NCBI RefSeq assembly: GCF_946222835.1
Contig: NZ_CAMIHD010000004.1
Location: 103,048 to 167,047 of the forward strand
Length of the DNA: 64,000 nucleotides
Origin: an uncultured Corynebacterium sp.
GTDB taxonomy: Bacteria > Actinomycetota > Actinomycetes > Mycobacteriales > Mycobacteriaceae
Reading direction: 5' to 3'
Part shown: piece after piece, positions 34,071-42,985 of the stretch
How the letters are laid out: each line of letters begins with the position of its first letter
Position numbering within the stretch: the first letter of the stretch is position 1
Notes under the pieces: generated by a model
Told to the model about the DNA's origin: nothing
Seen by the model: the letters and a program-made list of their open reading frames with translations, nothing else
Database searches by the model: none
Position numbers and translations under genes: made by a program

Positions 34071-35483
34071 GTGACTAATGAACATTATGACGTAGTAGTA
34101 CTCGGCGCGGGCCCTGGCGGCTACGTGGCCGCCATCCGTGCAGCTCAGCTTGGTAAGAAAGTTGCCGTAATCGAGAAGCAGTACTGGGGCGGTGTCTGCC
34201 TGAACGTAGGCTGCATCCCTTCCAAGGCGCTGCTGAAGAATGCTGAGGTTGCCCACACCTTCAATCACGAAGCAAAGGACTTCGGCATCTCCGGCGATGT
34301 CTCCTTCGACTTCGGTGTTGCCCACAAGCGTTCCCGCAAGGTCTCCGCGGGCATCGTCAAGGGCGTTCATTACCTGATGAAGAAGAATAAGATCACCGAG
34401 ATCAACGGCCTGGGCTCCTTCAAGGACGATAAGACCATCGAAATCACCGACGGTGATGACAAGGGCAAGACCGTCACCTTCGATGACTGCATCATCGCCA
34501 CCGGCTCCGTGGTTAAATCCCTGCCGGGCGTAGAGCTGGGCGGCAATATCGTCTCCTATGAGGAGCAGATCCTCAACGATGAGGCCCCGAAGTCCATGGT
34601 CATCGTCGGCGCCGGCGCCATCGGTATGGAATTTGCTTATGTTCTGTCCAACTACGGCGTGGACGTCACCATTGTGGAGTTCATGGACCGCGTTCTGCCG
34701 AACGAGGACAAGGACGTCTCCAAGGCCATTGCTAAGGAGTACAAGAAGCTTGGCGTTAAGCTGCTGACCGGCTACAAGACCACCTCCGTCAAGGACAACG
34801 GCGATAATGTCACCGTTGAGGTCGAGTCCAAGGATGGCTCCAAGCAGGACACCCTCACCGTGGACCGCGCCATGATTTCCATCGGCTTCGCCCCACGTAC
34901 CGAGGGCTTCGGCCTGGAGAACACCGGCGTTGAGCTCACCGAGCGCGGTGCTATTGCCATCGATGACACCATGCGCACCAACGTGGACCACATCTACGCC
35001 ATCGGTGACGTCACCGCGAAGCTGCAGCTGGCCCACGTTGCTGAGGCACAGGGCGTTGTCGCCGCAGAGACCATCGCCGGTGTAGAGACCCAGCTTCTGG
35101 GTGACTACATGAATATGCCGCGCGCTACCTTCTGCAACCCGCAGGTCGCTTCCTTTGGCTACACCGAAGAGGCTGCCAAGGAGAAGTTCGCGGACCGCGA
35201 TATCAAGGTCGCTACCTTCCCGTTCTCCGCCAACGGCAAGGCTGCCGGTCTCAACGAGACCGCAGGCTTTGTCAAGCTCATTGCGGATGGCGAGTATGGC
35301 GAGCTCATCGGCGGCCACATGGTGGGCTCCAATGTCTCCGAGCTGCTGCCGGAGCTGACCCTGGCGCAACGCTTTGACCTCACCGCTGAGGAAATCGGCC
35401 GCAACGTCCACACCCACCCGACCCTCTCTGAGGCCATGAAGGAAGCTGCCGAGGGCATCGGCGGCCACATGATTAACCTCTAA
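34071..35483 (+). CDS. lpd: dihydrolipoyl dehydrogenase
   Basis: A 470-residue flavoprotein, the E3 subunit of the pyruvate and 2-oxoglutarate dehydrogenase complexes. FAD motif GAGPGGYVAA (residues 12-21), redox disulfide in GVCLNVGCIPSK (about 43-54), NAD motif GAGAIGMEFA (about 180-189) and C-terminal HTHPTLSEAMKEAA with the catalytic His-Glu pair. The start is GTG at 34071, with the -10 element 7 nt upstream, so the mRNA is probably leaderless. It neighbours ramB as in C. glutamicum. A nearly full-length antisense ORF is a codon-bias shadow. Confidence 0.96.
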   Translation: MTNEHYDVVVLGAGPGGYVAAIRAAQLGKKVAVIEKQYWGGVCLNVGCIPSKALLKNAEVAHTFNHEAKDFGISGDVSFDFGVAHKRSRKVSAGIVKGVHYLMKKNKITEINGLGSFKDDKTIEITDGDDKGKTVTFDDCIIATGSVVKSLPGVELGGNIVSYEEQILNDEAPKSMVIVGAGAIGMEFAYVLSNYGVDVTIVEFMDRVLPNEDKDVSKAIAKEYKKLGVKLLTGYKTTSVKDNGDNVTVEVESKDGSKQDTLTVDRAMISIGFAPRTEGFGLENTGVELTERGAIAIDDTMRTNVDHIYAIGDVTAKLQLAHVAEAQGVVAAETIAGVETQLLGDYMNMPRATFCNPQVASFGYTEEAAKEKFADRDIKVATFPFSANGKAAGLNETAGFVKLIADGEYGELIGGHMVGSNVSELLPELTLAQRFDLTAEEIGRNVHTHPTLSEAMKEAAEGIGGHMINL

Positions 35484-35524
35484 GCAGGGGCGCTTGGCGA
35501 CGTCGCCTTGAGCGCAACACCCAC

Positions 35525-35578
35525 GGCACCGCGCCGTTCCCTCCCGTCCACCGGGGAGGGGAACCGCGGTGCCTTTTT
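35525..35578 (+). terminator. lpd terminator
   Basis: GGCACCGCG (35525-35533) pairs with CGCGGTGCC (35565-35573), with an inner paired stretch, and is followed by TTTTT. Confidence 0.85.
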
Positions 35579-35621
35579 GTATGTCTACGTCCCCGAAAAG
35601 GGTCGTCGTGGTGATGCGTAA

Positions 35622-37031
35622 CTAGTACGGTGCCACTGCTGAGCGGTGGGCATCGATGCTGATGACCTCGTTAATGGGTGGGAAGGCGCGCTGCGCACAA
35701 TTCTCGCGCGGGCAGGTGCGGCAACCAGAGCCGATAGGGGTAGCGGAAGAGAGGTCTTTGAGGTCGAGACCTTCTGCGTAGACGGTGCGGTCGGCGTGGC
35801 GGGCCTCGCAGCCAAGGCCGATGGCGAAGAGCTTATCGGTATCGCCAAAGCGTCCCTGGTGGTGCTGGACGGCGCGCGAGATCCACAGGTAATTGCGGCC
35901 ATCGGGCATTTGAGCCAGCTGCCGGGAGATGATGCCAGGTTGCGTGAAGGTCTCGTAGACATTCCACAGCGGACAGGTGCCGCCATTATTGGAAAAGTGC
36001 ACACCGGTGGCGGACTGACGCTTGGACATGTTTCCTGCGCGGTCGACGCGGACGAAGGTAAAAGGAATGCCACGTAGGTTATCGCGCTGCAGGGTGGATA
36101 GGCGGGAGGCGACGGATTCGTAGCCCACGCCGAATACTTGGCAGAGGTATTCCACGTCGTAGCCAGAGCGCTCGGCCTCGGAATGCATCAGGGCATAGGG
36201 CATCACGGTAGCGGCGGCGAAATAGCTGGCCAGGCCGCGTTGCGCTAGGTTACGCGAGGCGTCTGAGGTAAACGGCTCTTCCTCCACTAGGGAGGAGATG
36301 CGATCCCCGGCCTCGAGGAAACTCAGTTCCGCCGCCATGCGGAAGGCGCGTTGTCCTTCGCTTAAGCGCGAGGCGAGTCGGAACTCTCCGGTCTCGCGGT
36401 CAAAACTGTGTAGTGTGCCATCCATCTGTGAAGTGATGTGGATGTCCACGTTGTGGCGATCGCGCAAGCGCTGGGCTAGAGCGTGTTCGGTGTCGCGGAT
36501 GCCGAAGTGGGTGACCGAGAGGGCGTCGGCAAGCTGCTCCGCATGGTGGTCCAGGTCGTCCAGGTAGTTCTGGCGGGCGTAGAAGAAATCGCGCACCTCA
36601 TCGTGCGGCATGGACAGGGCCTGGGTGGCCTCGGTGGTGCGGCGGGTATCCGTGGCGAGCGAGAGCTTATCGCGCACGTTGCGGTAGCGGCGGTGGACAT
36701 CCACCAGCGTGCGGGCAACGGTGGGGTGGTTATAGACCAGCTCGGAGAGCTCCTGCAACTCGACGGGGGAGGGGCACAGCTCCTTGTCTTGGATGACGTC
36801 CTGAATCTCGGCGAGGAGGCGGGAGTCATCGTCGCGGGAGAAAAAGGTGGCATCGACGCCGAAGACCTCGGTGATGCGGAGGAGCACCGGAACGGTCAGA
36901 GGCCGAACGTCATGTTCGATCTGATTGACGTAGCTGGCGGAGAGCCCAAGCGTTGCGGCAAGGGAAGCCTGACTGAGATCGCGCTCGCGGCGAAGCTGGC
37001 GAAGGCGGGAACCCACATACGTCTTACTCAT
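35622..37031 (-). CDS. ramB: RamB transcriptional regulator of acetate metabolism
   Basis: A 469-residue regulator. An N-terminal XRE-type helix-turn-helix (residues 6-60, GSRLRQLRRERDLSQASLAATLGLSASYVNQ split over the helices) is followed by a long central domain and a C-terminal cysteine set (CEARHAD, CRTCPRENCAQR) as in ScfR/RamB-family proteins. In C. glutamicum RamB represses acetate, glyoxylate and some TCA genes and lies between lpd and sdhCAB, as here. The start is ATG at 37031; the frame runs on upstream without support. The gene points away from sdhC and shares its 370-bp upstream region. Confidence 0.92.
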   Translation of the reverse strand: MSKTYVGSRLRQLRRERDLSQASLAATLGLSASYVNQIEHDVRPLTVPVLLRITEVFGVDATFFSRDDDSRLLAEIQDVIQDKELCPSPVELQELSELVYNHPTVARTLVDVHRRYRNVRDKLSLATDTRRTTEATQALSMPHDEVRDFFYARQNYLDDLDHHAEQLADALSVTHFGIRDTEHALAQRLRDRHNVDIHITSQMDGTLHSFDRETGEFRLASRLSEGQRAFRMAAELSFLEAGDRISSLVEEEPFTSDASRNLAQRGLASYFAAATVMPYALMHSEAERSGYDVEYLCQVFGVGYESVASRLSTLQRDNLRGIPFTFVRVDRAGNMSKRQSATGVHFSNNGGTCPLWNVYETFTQPGIISRQLAQMPDGRNYLWISRAVQHHQGRFGDTDKLFAIGLGCEARHADRTVYAEGLDLKDLSSATPIGSGCRTCPRENCAQRAFPPINEVISIDAHRSAVAPY

Positions 37032-37178
37032 GCCGGCAAGGTTACTGGGCGGCCAGCGGGTGTGCACCCTAATCACAAAGATCTTGCGAAGAATATTCAC
37101 CACGCCTGTGGGGCTCATGTGGGTTTCATGCGAAAGTTTGACACATAAAGGGGTAAGGCGGTCACTCTAGTAACACCG

Positions 37179-37194
37179 GGTGAGCAAGTTCACA
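37179..37194. promoter_or_regulatory. GlxR-like (cAMP receptor) site upstream of sdhC
   Basis: GGTGAGCAAGTTCACA matches the palindromic consensus TGTGANNTANNTCACA at 10 of 12 defined positions. GlxR controls sdhCAB in C. glutamicum. The adenylate cyclase gene is in this window. Confidence 0.5.
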
Positions 37195-37272
37195 TTCAGA
37201 ACGCGAATTACGCAACGTAAATATTGCGGAATTGCGAGCGGCCAAGGTAGCGACGTTTTGCCTCAAACCTTC

Positions 37273-37291
37273 TAAGGTAACCCTTGCCTAA
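37273..37291. promoter_or_regulatory. DtxR-box-like site upstream of sdhC
   Basis: TAAGGTAACCCTTGCCTAA, read on the minus strand, matches the 19-bp DtxR/IdeR consensus at about 14 positions, 111 bp before sdhC. SDH holds several iron-sulfur clusters and haem, so iron control is plausible; binding is unproven. Confidence 0.4.
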
Positions 37292-37401
37292 AAGAATTCT
37301 GGCTTTAACCGTACCGCCGTACCGTTAGGTGAAACACCGCAGGAATTGACTAGTAACCAGCGGTTAAGCCCAGTTAAAGTGAGGGCGACAATGGAGGTGT
37401 C

Positions 37402-38157
37402 ATGACTTTAAGAAATCCCGACCGTGAGGCAGTAGCTCACGGCCACATTACTAACGAACCAATCCGTCAGAAGCCGGGAGTGCCCTCCTGGGTTCTGAAG
37501 CTCATCATGGCCGTCACCGGCCTGCTGTTTGCACTTTTCGTCGTCGGCCACATGGCCGGCAACCTGAAGCTGTACCTGCCTGCTCACGGCGGCGAGGAAG
37601 CACTGGATGAATACGGTGCATTCCTGCGTTCCATGGGTGAGCCACTGTTCCCACACGAGGGCCTGCTGTGGATTATCCGCGCGGTCCTGCTGGTTGCCAT
37701 CCTCGCCCACATCTACGGCGCGTTTGCTCTCACCGCACGATCCAAGGCGTCCCGCGGCAAGTTCCGCCGTAGCAACCTGATGGGCGGCCTTGATTCCTTC
37801 GCTACCAAGTCCATGCTGGTTTCCGGCATCGTCTTGCTGCTGTTCATCATCTTCCACCTGCTGGACCTGACTATGGGCGTACAGCCCATCGCCCCAGGTG
37901 ACTTTGTGGAGGGTGCGGTAAAGGCCAATATGATTGCAACCTTTAGCCGCTGGCCGGTCACCATCGTGTATGTGATCGCCATGTGCTTCCTGTTCCTGCA
38001 CCTCACCCACGGCATTCGCCTTGCTGCTTCTGACCTGGGTATCACCGGTGCTAAGTGGCGTCAGACCTTCCTGATCCTGGCGTACGTCATCCCGGCCGTT
38101 GTCTGCATCGGCAACATCGTTATGCCTTTGTCCGTTGCCCTGGGCTTGGTCAGCTAA
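37402..38157 (+). CDS. sdhC: succinate dehydrogenase cytochrome b subunit
   Basis: A 251-residue membrane anchor of succinate:menaquinone reductase. Five hydrophobic helices are visible (about residues 35-53, 93-115, 132-152, 180-200, 220-240), with histidines in VVGHMAGN, EGLLW...HIYGA, IFHLLDL and HLTHGIRL that can ligate two haems, as in the di-haem cytochrome b type. GGAGG ribosome binding site. It begins the sdhCAB operon; a 370-bp upstream region contains candidate GlxR and DtxR sites. Confidence 0.93.
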   Translation: MTLRNPDREAVAHGHITNEPIRQKPGVPSWVLKLIMAVTGLLFALFVVGHMAGNLKLYLPAHGGEEALDEYGAFLRSMGEPLFPHEGLLWIIRAVLLVAILAHIYGAFALTARSKASRGKFRRSNLMGGLDSFATKSMLVSGIVLLLFIIFHLLDLTMGVQPIAPGDFVEGAVKANMIATFSRWPVTIVYVIAMCFLFLHLTHGIRLAASDLGITGAKWRQTFLILAYVIPAVVCIGNIVMPLSVALGLVS

Positions 38158-38172
38158 AGGAGTTAGAAACCC

Positions 38173-40188
38173 ATGACTAATACTGAACTCAAGCGCGAGC
38201 ACCCCAAGTTCTCGCACCCACAGTCCATCGTTCCGGGCGTATCCGCCGGCAACATTCTGGAATCCAATGAGCCCCACGGCGTGCCAATGAAGGACATGTG
38301 GTCCCACCAAAAGGATCACATGCAGCTGGTTTCCCCGCTAAACCGCCGCAAGTTTGAAGTCCTCGTGGTTGGTACGGGCCTGTCTGCCGGCTCCGCCGCG
38401 GCCGCACTGGGCGAGCTGGGCTACAAGGTAAAGGTATTCACCTACCACGACTCCCCGCGCCGCGCGCACTCCATCGCCGCGCAGGGTGGCGTTAACGCCT
38501 CCCGTGCCAAGAAGGTGGACAATGACTCCGCCTACCGCCACACCAAGGACACCGTCAAGGGCGGCGACTATCGCTGCCGCGAGTCCGACTGCTGGCGCTT
38601 GGCCAACGAATCCGTTCGCGTTATTGACCACATGAATGCCATCGGTGCACCATTCGCACGCGAGTACGGCGGCACCCTGGCTACCCGTTCCTTCGGTGGT
38701 GTGCAGGTCTCCCGTACCTACTACACCCGTGGCCAAACAGGCCAGCAGCTGCAGCTGTCCACCACCTCTGCGCTCTACCGCCAGATCGGCCTAGGCAACG
38801 TAGAACTCTTTGCCCACAATGATCTGCAGGACATCATCGTCTACAACGACAATGGCAAGAAGCGCGCTGGCGGCATCGTTACCCGCAACCTGATCACCGG
38901 TGAGCTCAAGGCCTTCACCGGCCACGCAGTCGTGCTGGGTACCGGCGGCTACGGCAACGTCTACCACATGTCCACCCTGGCTAAGAACTCCAACGCCAGC
39001 GCCATGATGCGTGCGTACGACAGCGGTGCTTACCTGGCTTCCCCAGCCTTCGTGCAGTTCCACCCGACGGGCCTGCCGGTCAACTCCGATTGGCAGTCCA
39101 AGACCATCCTGATGTCGGAGTCCCTGCGTAACGACGGCCGCATTTGGTCCCCGAAGAAGGAGGGCGACGACCGCGACCCGAATACCATTCCGGAAGAAGA
39201 GCGCGACTACTTCTTGGAGCGCCGCTACCCGGCCTTCGGCAACCTGGTTCCGCGTGACGTTGCTTCTCGCGCCATCTCCCAGCAGATTAACGCTGGCTTG
39301 GGTGTTGGCCCGCTGCATAACTCGGTGTACCTGGATTTCCGTGATGCTATCGAGCGCTTGGGCAAGGACAAGATTCGCGAGCGCTACTCCAACCTCATTG
39401 AGATGTACGAAGAGGCCATCGGTGAGTCCGCCTACGAGACTCCGATGCGCATCGCGCCGACTTGCCACTTCACCATGGGTGGCCTGTGGACCGACTTCAA
39501 CGAGATGACCTCCATCGACGGCCTCTTCGCCGCCGGTGAGTGCTCCTGGACCTACCACGGTGCTAACCGCCTGGGTGCTAACTCCCTGCTTTCGGCTTCT
39601 GTTGATGGCTGGTTCACCTTGCCGTTTACCATCCCGAACTACCTGGCTGACCACCTCAATGAGGAAAAGCTGGCGGAGGATTCCCCAGAGGCACAGGCAA
39701 CCCTGGCACAGTCCCAGGAGCGCATCGACCGCCTCATGGGTGTGCGCGGCGAGAACCCACACGGTCCGTCCTACTATCACCGCCAGCTGGGCGACATCCT
39801 GTACCACGGCTGCGGTGTGTCCCGTAACGTGGAAGACCTCAAGGAAGCCATCACCAAGATCCGTGAGCTGCGCGAGGACTTCTGGGCTAATGTCCGCATC
39901 CCGGGCGAGGCCAACGATATGAACCAGGTGCTGGAATACGGCCTGCGCGTTGCCGACTACTTGGACCTGGGCGAGCTCATGTGTGTTGACGCTCTGGACC
40001 GCGACGAGTCCTGTGGCGCTCACTTCCGCGAGGACCACCTCACCGAGGACGGCGAGGCAGAACGCGACGACGAGAACTGGTGCTTCGTATCCGCCTGGGA
40101 GCCGGGCGCTAATAAGAACGAGTTCATCCGCCATGCCGAGCCGCTGTATTTTGATTCGATCCCGCTGATGACAAGGAACTACAAGTAA
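38173..40188 (+). CDS. sdhA: succinate dehydrogenase flavoprotein subunit
   Basis: A 671-residue flavoprotein that oxidises succinate to fumarate. FAD motif GTGLSAGSAA (residues 67-76), the covalent-FAD histidine in HSIAAQGGVNAS, then HPTG, the catalytic Arg region HRSR-like segment RAISQQI, and EYGLRVADYLDLGELM. It is longer than the roughly 590-residue enzyme of proteobacteria because of an N-terminal extension of about 50 residues typical of the actinobacterial type. Its stop codon overlaps the sdhB start (TAATG). A full-length antisense ORF is a shadow. Confidence 0.95.
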   Translation: MTNTELKREHPKFSHPQSIVPGVSAGNILESNEPHGVPMKDMWSHQKDHMQLVSPLNRRKFEVLVVGTGLSAGSAAAALGELGYKVKVFTYHDSPRRAHSIAAQGGVNASRAKKVDNDSAYRHTKDTVKGGDYRCRESDCWRLANESVRVIDHMNAIGAPFAREYGGTLATRSFGGVQVSRTYYTRGQTGQQLQLSTTSALYRQIGLGNVELFAHNDLQDIIVYNDNGKKRAGGIVTRNLITGELKAFTGHAVVLGTGGYGNVYHMSTLAKNSNASAMMRAYDSGAYLASPAFVQFHPTGLPVNSDWQSKTILMSESLRNDGRIWSPKKEGDDRDPNTIPEEERDYFLERRYPAFGNLVPRDVASRAISQQINAGLGVGPLHNSVYLDFRDAIERLGKDKIRERYSNLIEMYEEAIGESAYETPMRIAPTCHFTMGGLWTDFNEMTSIDGLFAAGECSWTYHGANRLGANSLLSASVDGWFTLPFTIPNYLADHLNEEKLAEDSPEAQATLAQSQERIDRLMGVRGENPHGPSYYHRQLGDILYHGCGVSRNVEDLKEAITKIRELREDFWANVRIPGEANDMNQVLEYGLRVADYLDLGELMCVDALDRDESCGAHFREDHLTEDGEAERDDENWCFVSAWEPGANKNEFIRHAEPLYFDSIPLMTRNYK

Positions 40189-40937
40189 TGAAACTGACAC
40201 TTGAGATCTGGCGTCAAGCCGGACCGACCCAAGAAGGCCACTTCGAGACCGTCCAGGTAGACGATGCCTCTGAGCAGATGTCCATCCTGGAGCTGCTGGA
40301 CCACGTCAACGAGGGCTACATTGAGCGCGGCGAAGAGCCTTTCGCCTTCGCCTCTGACTGCCGTGAGGGCATTTGTGGTACCTGTGGCCTGACCGTCAAT
40401 GGCCGTCCACATGGCCCTGGCCAGAACACCCCGGCCTGCCAGCAGCGCCTGTTCAACTTCACCGATGGCCAGACCATCAAGCTGGAGCCATTCCGTTCCG
40501 CTGCCTACCCGGTCATCAAGGACATGATCGTCGACCGTGCGGCACTGGATCACGTGATGGAGCAGGGCGGCTACGTCTCCATGGACGCAGGTACCGCTCC
40601 GGATGCGGATACCCTGCACGTCAACCATGAGACTTCCGAGTACTCGCTGGACCACGCCGCTTGCATCGGCTGCGGCGCCTGCGTTGCCGCCTGCCCGAAC
40701 GGCGCGGCTCACCTGTTTACCGGTGCGAAGCTGGTGCACCTCTCCCTCATGCCGCTGGGCAAGGAAGAGCGTGGCCGCCGTGCCCGCAACATGGTCGATG
40801 ACCTGGAAGCCAACTTCGGCCACTGCTCCCTTTACGGTGAGTGTGCCGATGTTTGTCCGGCCGGCGTTCCGCTGACCGCAGTTTCTGCGGTTACCCGCGA
40901 ACGTGCACGTGCTGCTTTCCGTGGCAAGGACGACTAA
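40188..40937 (+). CDS. sdhB: succinate dehydrogenase iron-sulfur subunit
   Basis: A 249-residue electron-transfer subunit. The [2Fe-2S] ligands are in CREGICGTCGL plus a later cysteine (PACQQ); the [4Fe-4S] and [3Fe-4S] ligands are in CIGCGACVAACP, GHCS and CADVCPAGVP. It links SdhA to the membrane anchor. One-base overlap with sdhA ensures coupled translation. Confidence 0.95.
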   Translation: MKLTLEIWRQAGPTQEGHFETVQVDDASEQMSILELLDHVNEGYIERGEEPFAFASDCREGICGTCGLTVNGRPHGPGQNTPACQQRLFNFTDGQTIKLEPFRSAAYPVIKDMIVDRAALDHVMEQGGYVSMDAGTAPDADTLHVNHETSEYSLDHAACIGCGACVAACPNGAAHLFTGAKLVHLSLMPLGKEERGRRARNMVDDLEANFGHCSLYGECADVCPAGVPLTAVSAVTRERARAAFRGKDD

Positions 40938-40993
40938 GCTAAGGTTATTCCGTAGGAATACTAGGAACGAGAGAAAGACAGAAAGACTCCGCC

Positions 40994-41368
40994 ATGAGCG
41001 ATAACACCCACGCAGTCGCTGACTACGCCAGCGAGACCTACCCGGAGTTCTCCGGCAAGATTCAGGACACCTATATTGAGGGCTACGATCCAGTATCCTT
41101 CGGTGCTCCTCACTCTTCTCTCCTGCGCACCTCCACCTGGGTGGGCATGGGTCTGATTATGTCTTGCCTCCCGGCTGCCGGCATCATCATTTGGGGCCTC
41201 GGCGTGTGGGATACCCCGCTGGGTACCGCCGGCGAGGGTGACTACACCCTGACCATGATCATCGGCATCATCGCCCTAGTCATTGTGGCCATCGCTGCAG
41301 TAGGCACCGTCCACTACGGACGCCGCTACTACCGCAAGTACCGCAAGGAGACTGGCCGAGTTAACTAA
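40994..41368 (+). CDS. small membrane protein downstream of sdhB
   Basis: A 124-residue protein with two clear transmembrane helices (about residues 50-72 and 85-107), an acidic N-terminal region and a basic Tyr/Arg/Lys-rich tail. It follows sdhB by 56 bp, with a weak AGAAAGA ribosome binding site, and is probably read through from the operon. A comparable conserved protein follows sdhB in C. glutamicum. Actinobacterial SDH complexes can contain extra small subunits, so this is a candidate accessory subunit, but I recognise no domain. Confidence 0.6.
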   Translation: MSDNTHAVADYASETYPEFSGKIQDTYIEGYDPVSFGAPHSSLLRTSTWVGMGLIMSCLPAAGIIIWGLGVWDTPLGTAGEGDYTLTMIIGIIALVIVAIAAVGTVHYGRRYYRKYRKETGRVN

Positions 41369-41619
41369 GGAGCTTGCCTACCCTAGGCATTGCTCAAGTT
41401 TCTGTACTGACTCGACGTCACCCCCGCCTCCACCGCATACGAATCATGCGAGGAGACGGGGGTTGCGTGATCTCTCACCGTCCAAATGACAATGCCAGAT
41501 GAGCGTGATAGCGATCTGAGAAGTCATTGCAACCATGGTTGCCACCGGACATGTCCGGTGCGGGCGCTAGGGTTAGAGAACGAAGCTCAAAAATATCTTC
41601 CCAATCTCAAGGAGAACTC
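41369..41619 (+). terminator. sdh operon end: hairpin 41421-41462 and leader of DUF445 gene
   Basis: Between the small membrane gene and DUF445. CCCCCGCCTCC (41421-41431) pairs with GGAGACGGGGG (41452-41462), with one mismatch, over a loop that itself has a short stem. There is no U run, so termination may be inefficient or Rho-dependent. The rest shows no feature I can support. Confidence 0.5.
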
Positions 41620-42966
41620 ATGACGCACCGCGCGGACGAAGGCCTCGAATCGGCAACCGCATCGGCTCCGGAGCCGGCATCGTCGGGCGCTGCTCCTGTG
41701 CCGCAGGCCGGCAATCAGGAGGCTCGGCGGGCGGACCTGCGGCGGTGGAAGGCGATTGCGCTGTCGTTCCTGATTGGTGCGGCGGTGATCTTTTTGGGGT
41801 GTTCGTGGTGGCAGGCGTCGGAAAGCGGGGCACCTGTGTGGGTGGGCCACGTGCGTGCAGCGGCAGAGGCCGGCATGGTGGGCGGCCTGGCGGACTGGTT
41901 TGCGGTGACCGCGCTCTTCCGCCGGCCCATGGGACTGCCCATCCCACATACGGCGCTGATTCCGAATAACAAGGACCGCGTGGGCGATGCCCTGAGTGAC
42001 TTCGTGGAGGAAAACTTCCTCACCGCGGATGCGCTCAGCGCCAAGGTGCGGGAGGCTGAGCTGCCCTTGTGGCTGGCGCGCCAGGGGGTGGAACCCGGCA
42101 AGGCGGAGGAGGTCTCCGCGTGGATTGGTGAGCGTGCGGCCAGCGTGGTGTCGGATTTGGATCCCGCTGAGGCGGAGCAGTTTATTCGCACCCAAGTCAT
42201 GGACCGCCTAGCCGAGCCCGAGTGGGGCCCTCCGCTGGGCAGGCTGCTGGAGGGCTATATTGCAGATGGCAAGGCGCGTCCGCTGGAGGATGACCTCATC
42301 GACTGGGCGCACGGCAAGATTCTCAGCATGGAGTCCACCGTGGTCACGGCCATCGATGAGCGCATGCCGGGCTGGGCGCCGCGCTTTGCCCGCGAGATGG
42401 TGGGGGAGAAGGTCTATACCGAGCTCGTAGAATTCGCCGATGAGGTCCGCCGCAATGGCAACCACGAGGCCCGCCTGGCCATTCGCCGCAACCTGTCCAA
42501 GCTGGCCTCCGATCTGCAGTGGGACGAGGACATGCGCGGGCGCATCGAGGGCATCAAGCAGGAGATGCTCGCCTCTGAGCAAGCGCAGCAGGCGCCGGCA
42601 GCCATGTGGCGCACGGTCTCCACCACGCTGATTGACCAGCTTATGGACCCAGAGTCTTTCCTGCGCCAGAAGATTACGGCCAAGGTCAAGGAGCTGGCGC
42701 ATCGCCTACTCGAGGACTCCGAATTTTTAGCCCAGGCCAATGCCCTGGTGGACAAAGCCGCGCGCTATGCCGTGGAGAAATTCGCCCCGGAAATCATCGC
42801 GATTATTCCAGAGACCATCAAGCGATGGGATGCGGAGGAAGCCTCCCAGAATATCGAGCTCATGGTGGGCAAGGACCTGCAATTTATTCGTTTGAACGGC
42901 ACCGTCGTCGGTTCCCTGGCAGGATTGGTGATATTCGCGATCAACCACCTTATCTTTGGTGCTTAG
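41620..42966 (+). CDS. DUF445-family membrane protein
   Basis: A 448-residue protein. A polar N-terminal 50 residues with low-complexity Ala/Pro, one hydrophobic helix (about 50-68), then the DUF445 signature GLADWFAVTALFRRPMGLPIPHTALIPNNKDR, a long helical soluble part, and a C-terminal membrane helix (about 430-446), so it is tethered at both ends. It is the homologue of mycobacterial Rv0473. Function is unknown. Start at ATG 41620 has an AAGGAG ribosome binding site; an in-frame upstream extension lacks support. Confidence 0.82.
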   Translation: MTHRADEGLESATASAPEPASSGAAPVPQAGNQEARRADLRRWKAIALSFLIGAAVIFLGCSWWQASESGAPVWVGHVRAAAEAGMVGGLADWFAVTALFRRPMGLPIPHTALIPNNKDRVGDALSDFVEENFLTADALSAKVREAELPLWLARQGVEPGKAEEVSAWIGERAASVVSDLDPAEAEQFIRTQVMDRLAEPEWGPPLGRLLEGYIADGKARPLEDDLIDWAHGKILSMESTVVTAIDERMPGWAPRFAREMVGEKVYTELVEFADEVRRNGNHEARLAIRRNLSKLASDLQWDEDMRGRIEGIKQEMLASEQAQQAPAAMWRTVSTTLIDQLMDPESFLRQKITAKVKELAHRLLEDSEFLAQANALVDKAARYAVEKFAPEIIAIIPETIKRWDAEEASQNIELMVGKDLQFIRLNGTVVGSLAGLVIFAINHLIFGA

Positions 42967-42985
42967 ACATAAGGAGTAATGAGCA

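Noticed and set aside
34053..35468. 471-codon ORF antisense to lpd
   Set aside because: It mirrors the lpd frame almost end to end, has no protein-family motifs, and arises from GC-rich codon bias.
38791..40200. 469-codon ORF antisense to sdhA
   Set aside because: Same shadow effect; sdhA has complete motifs and operon context.
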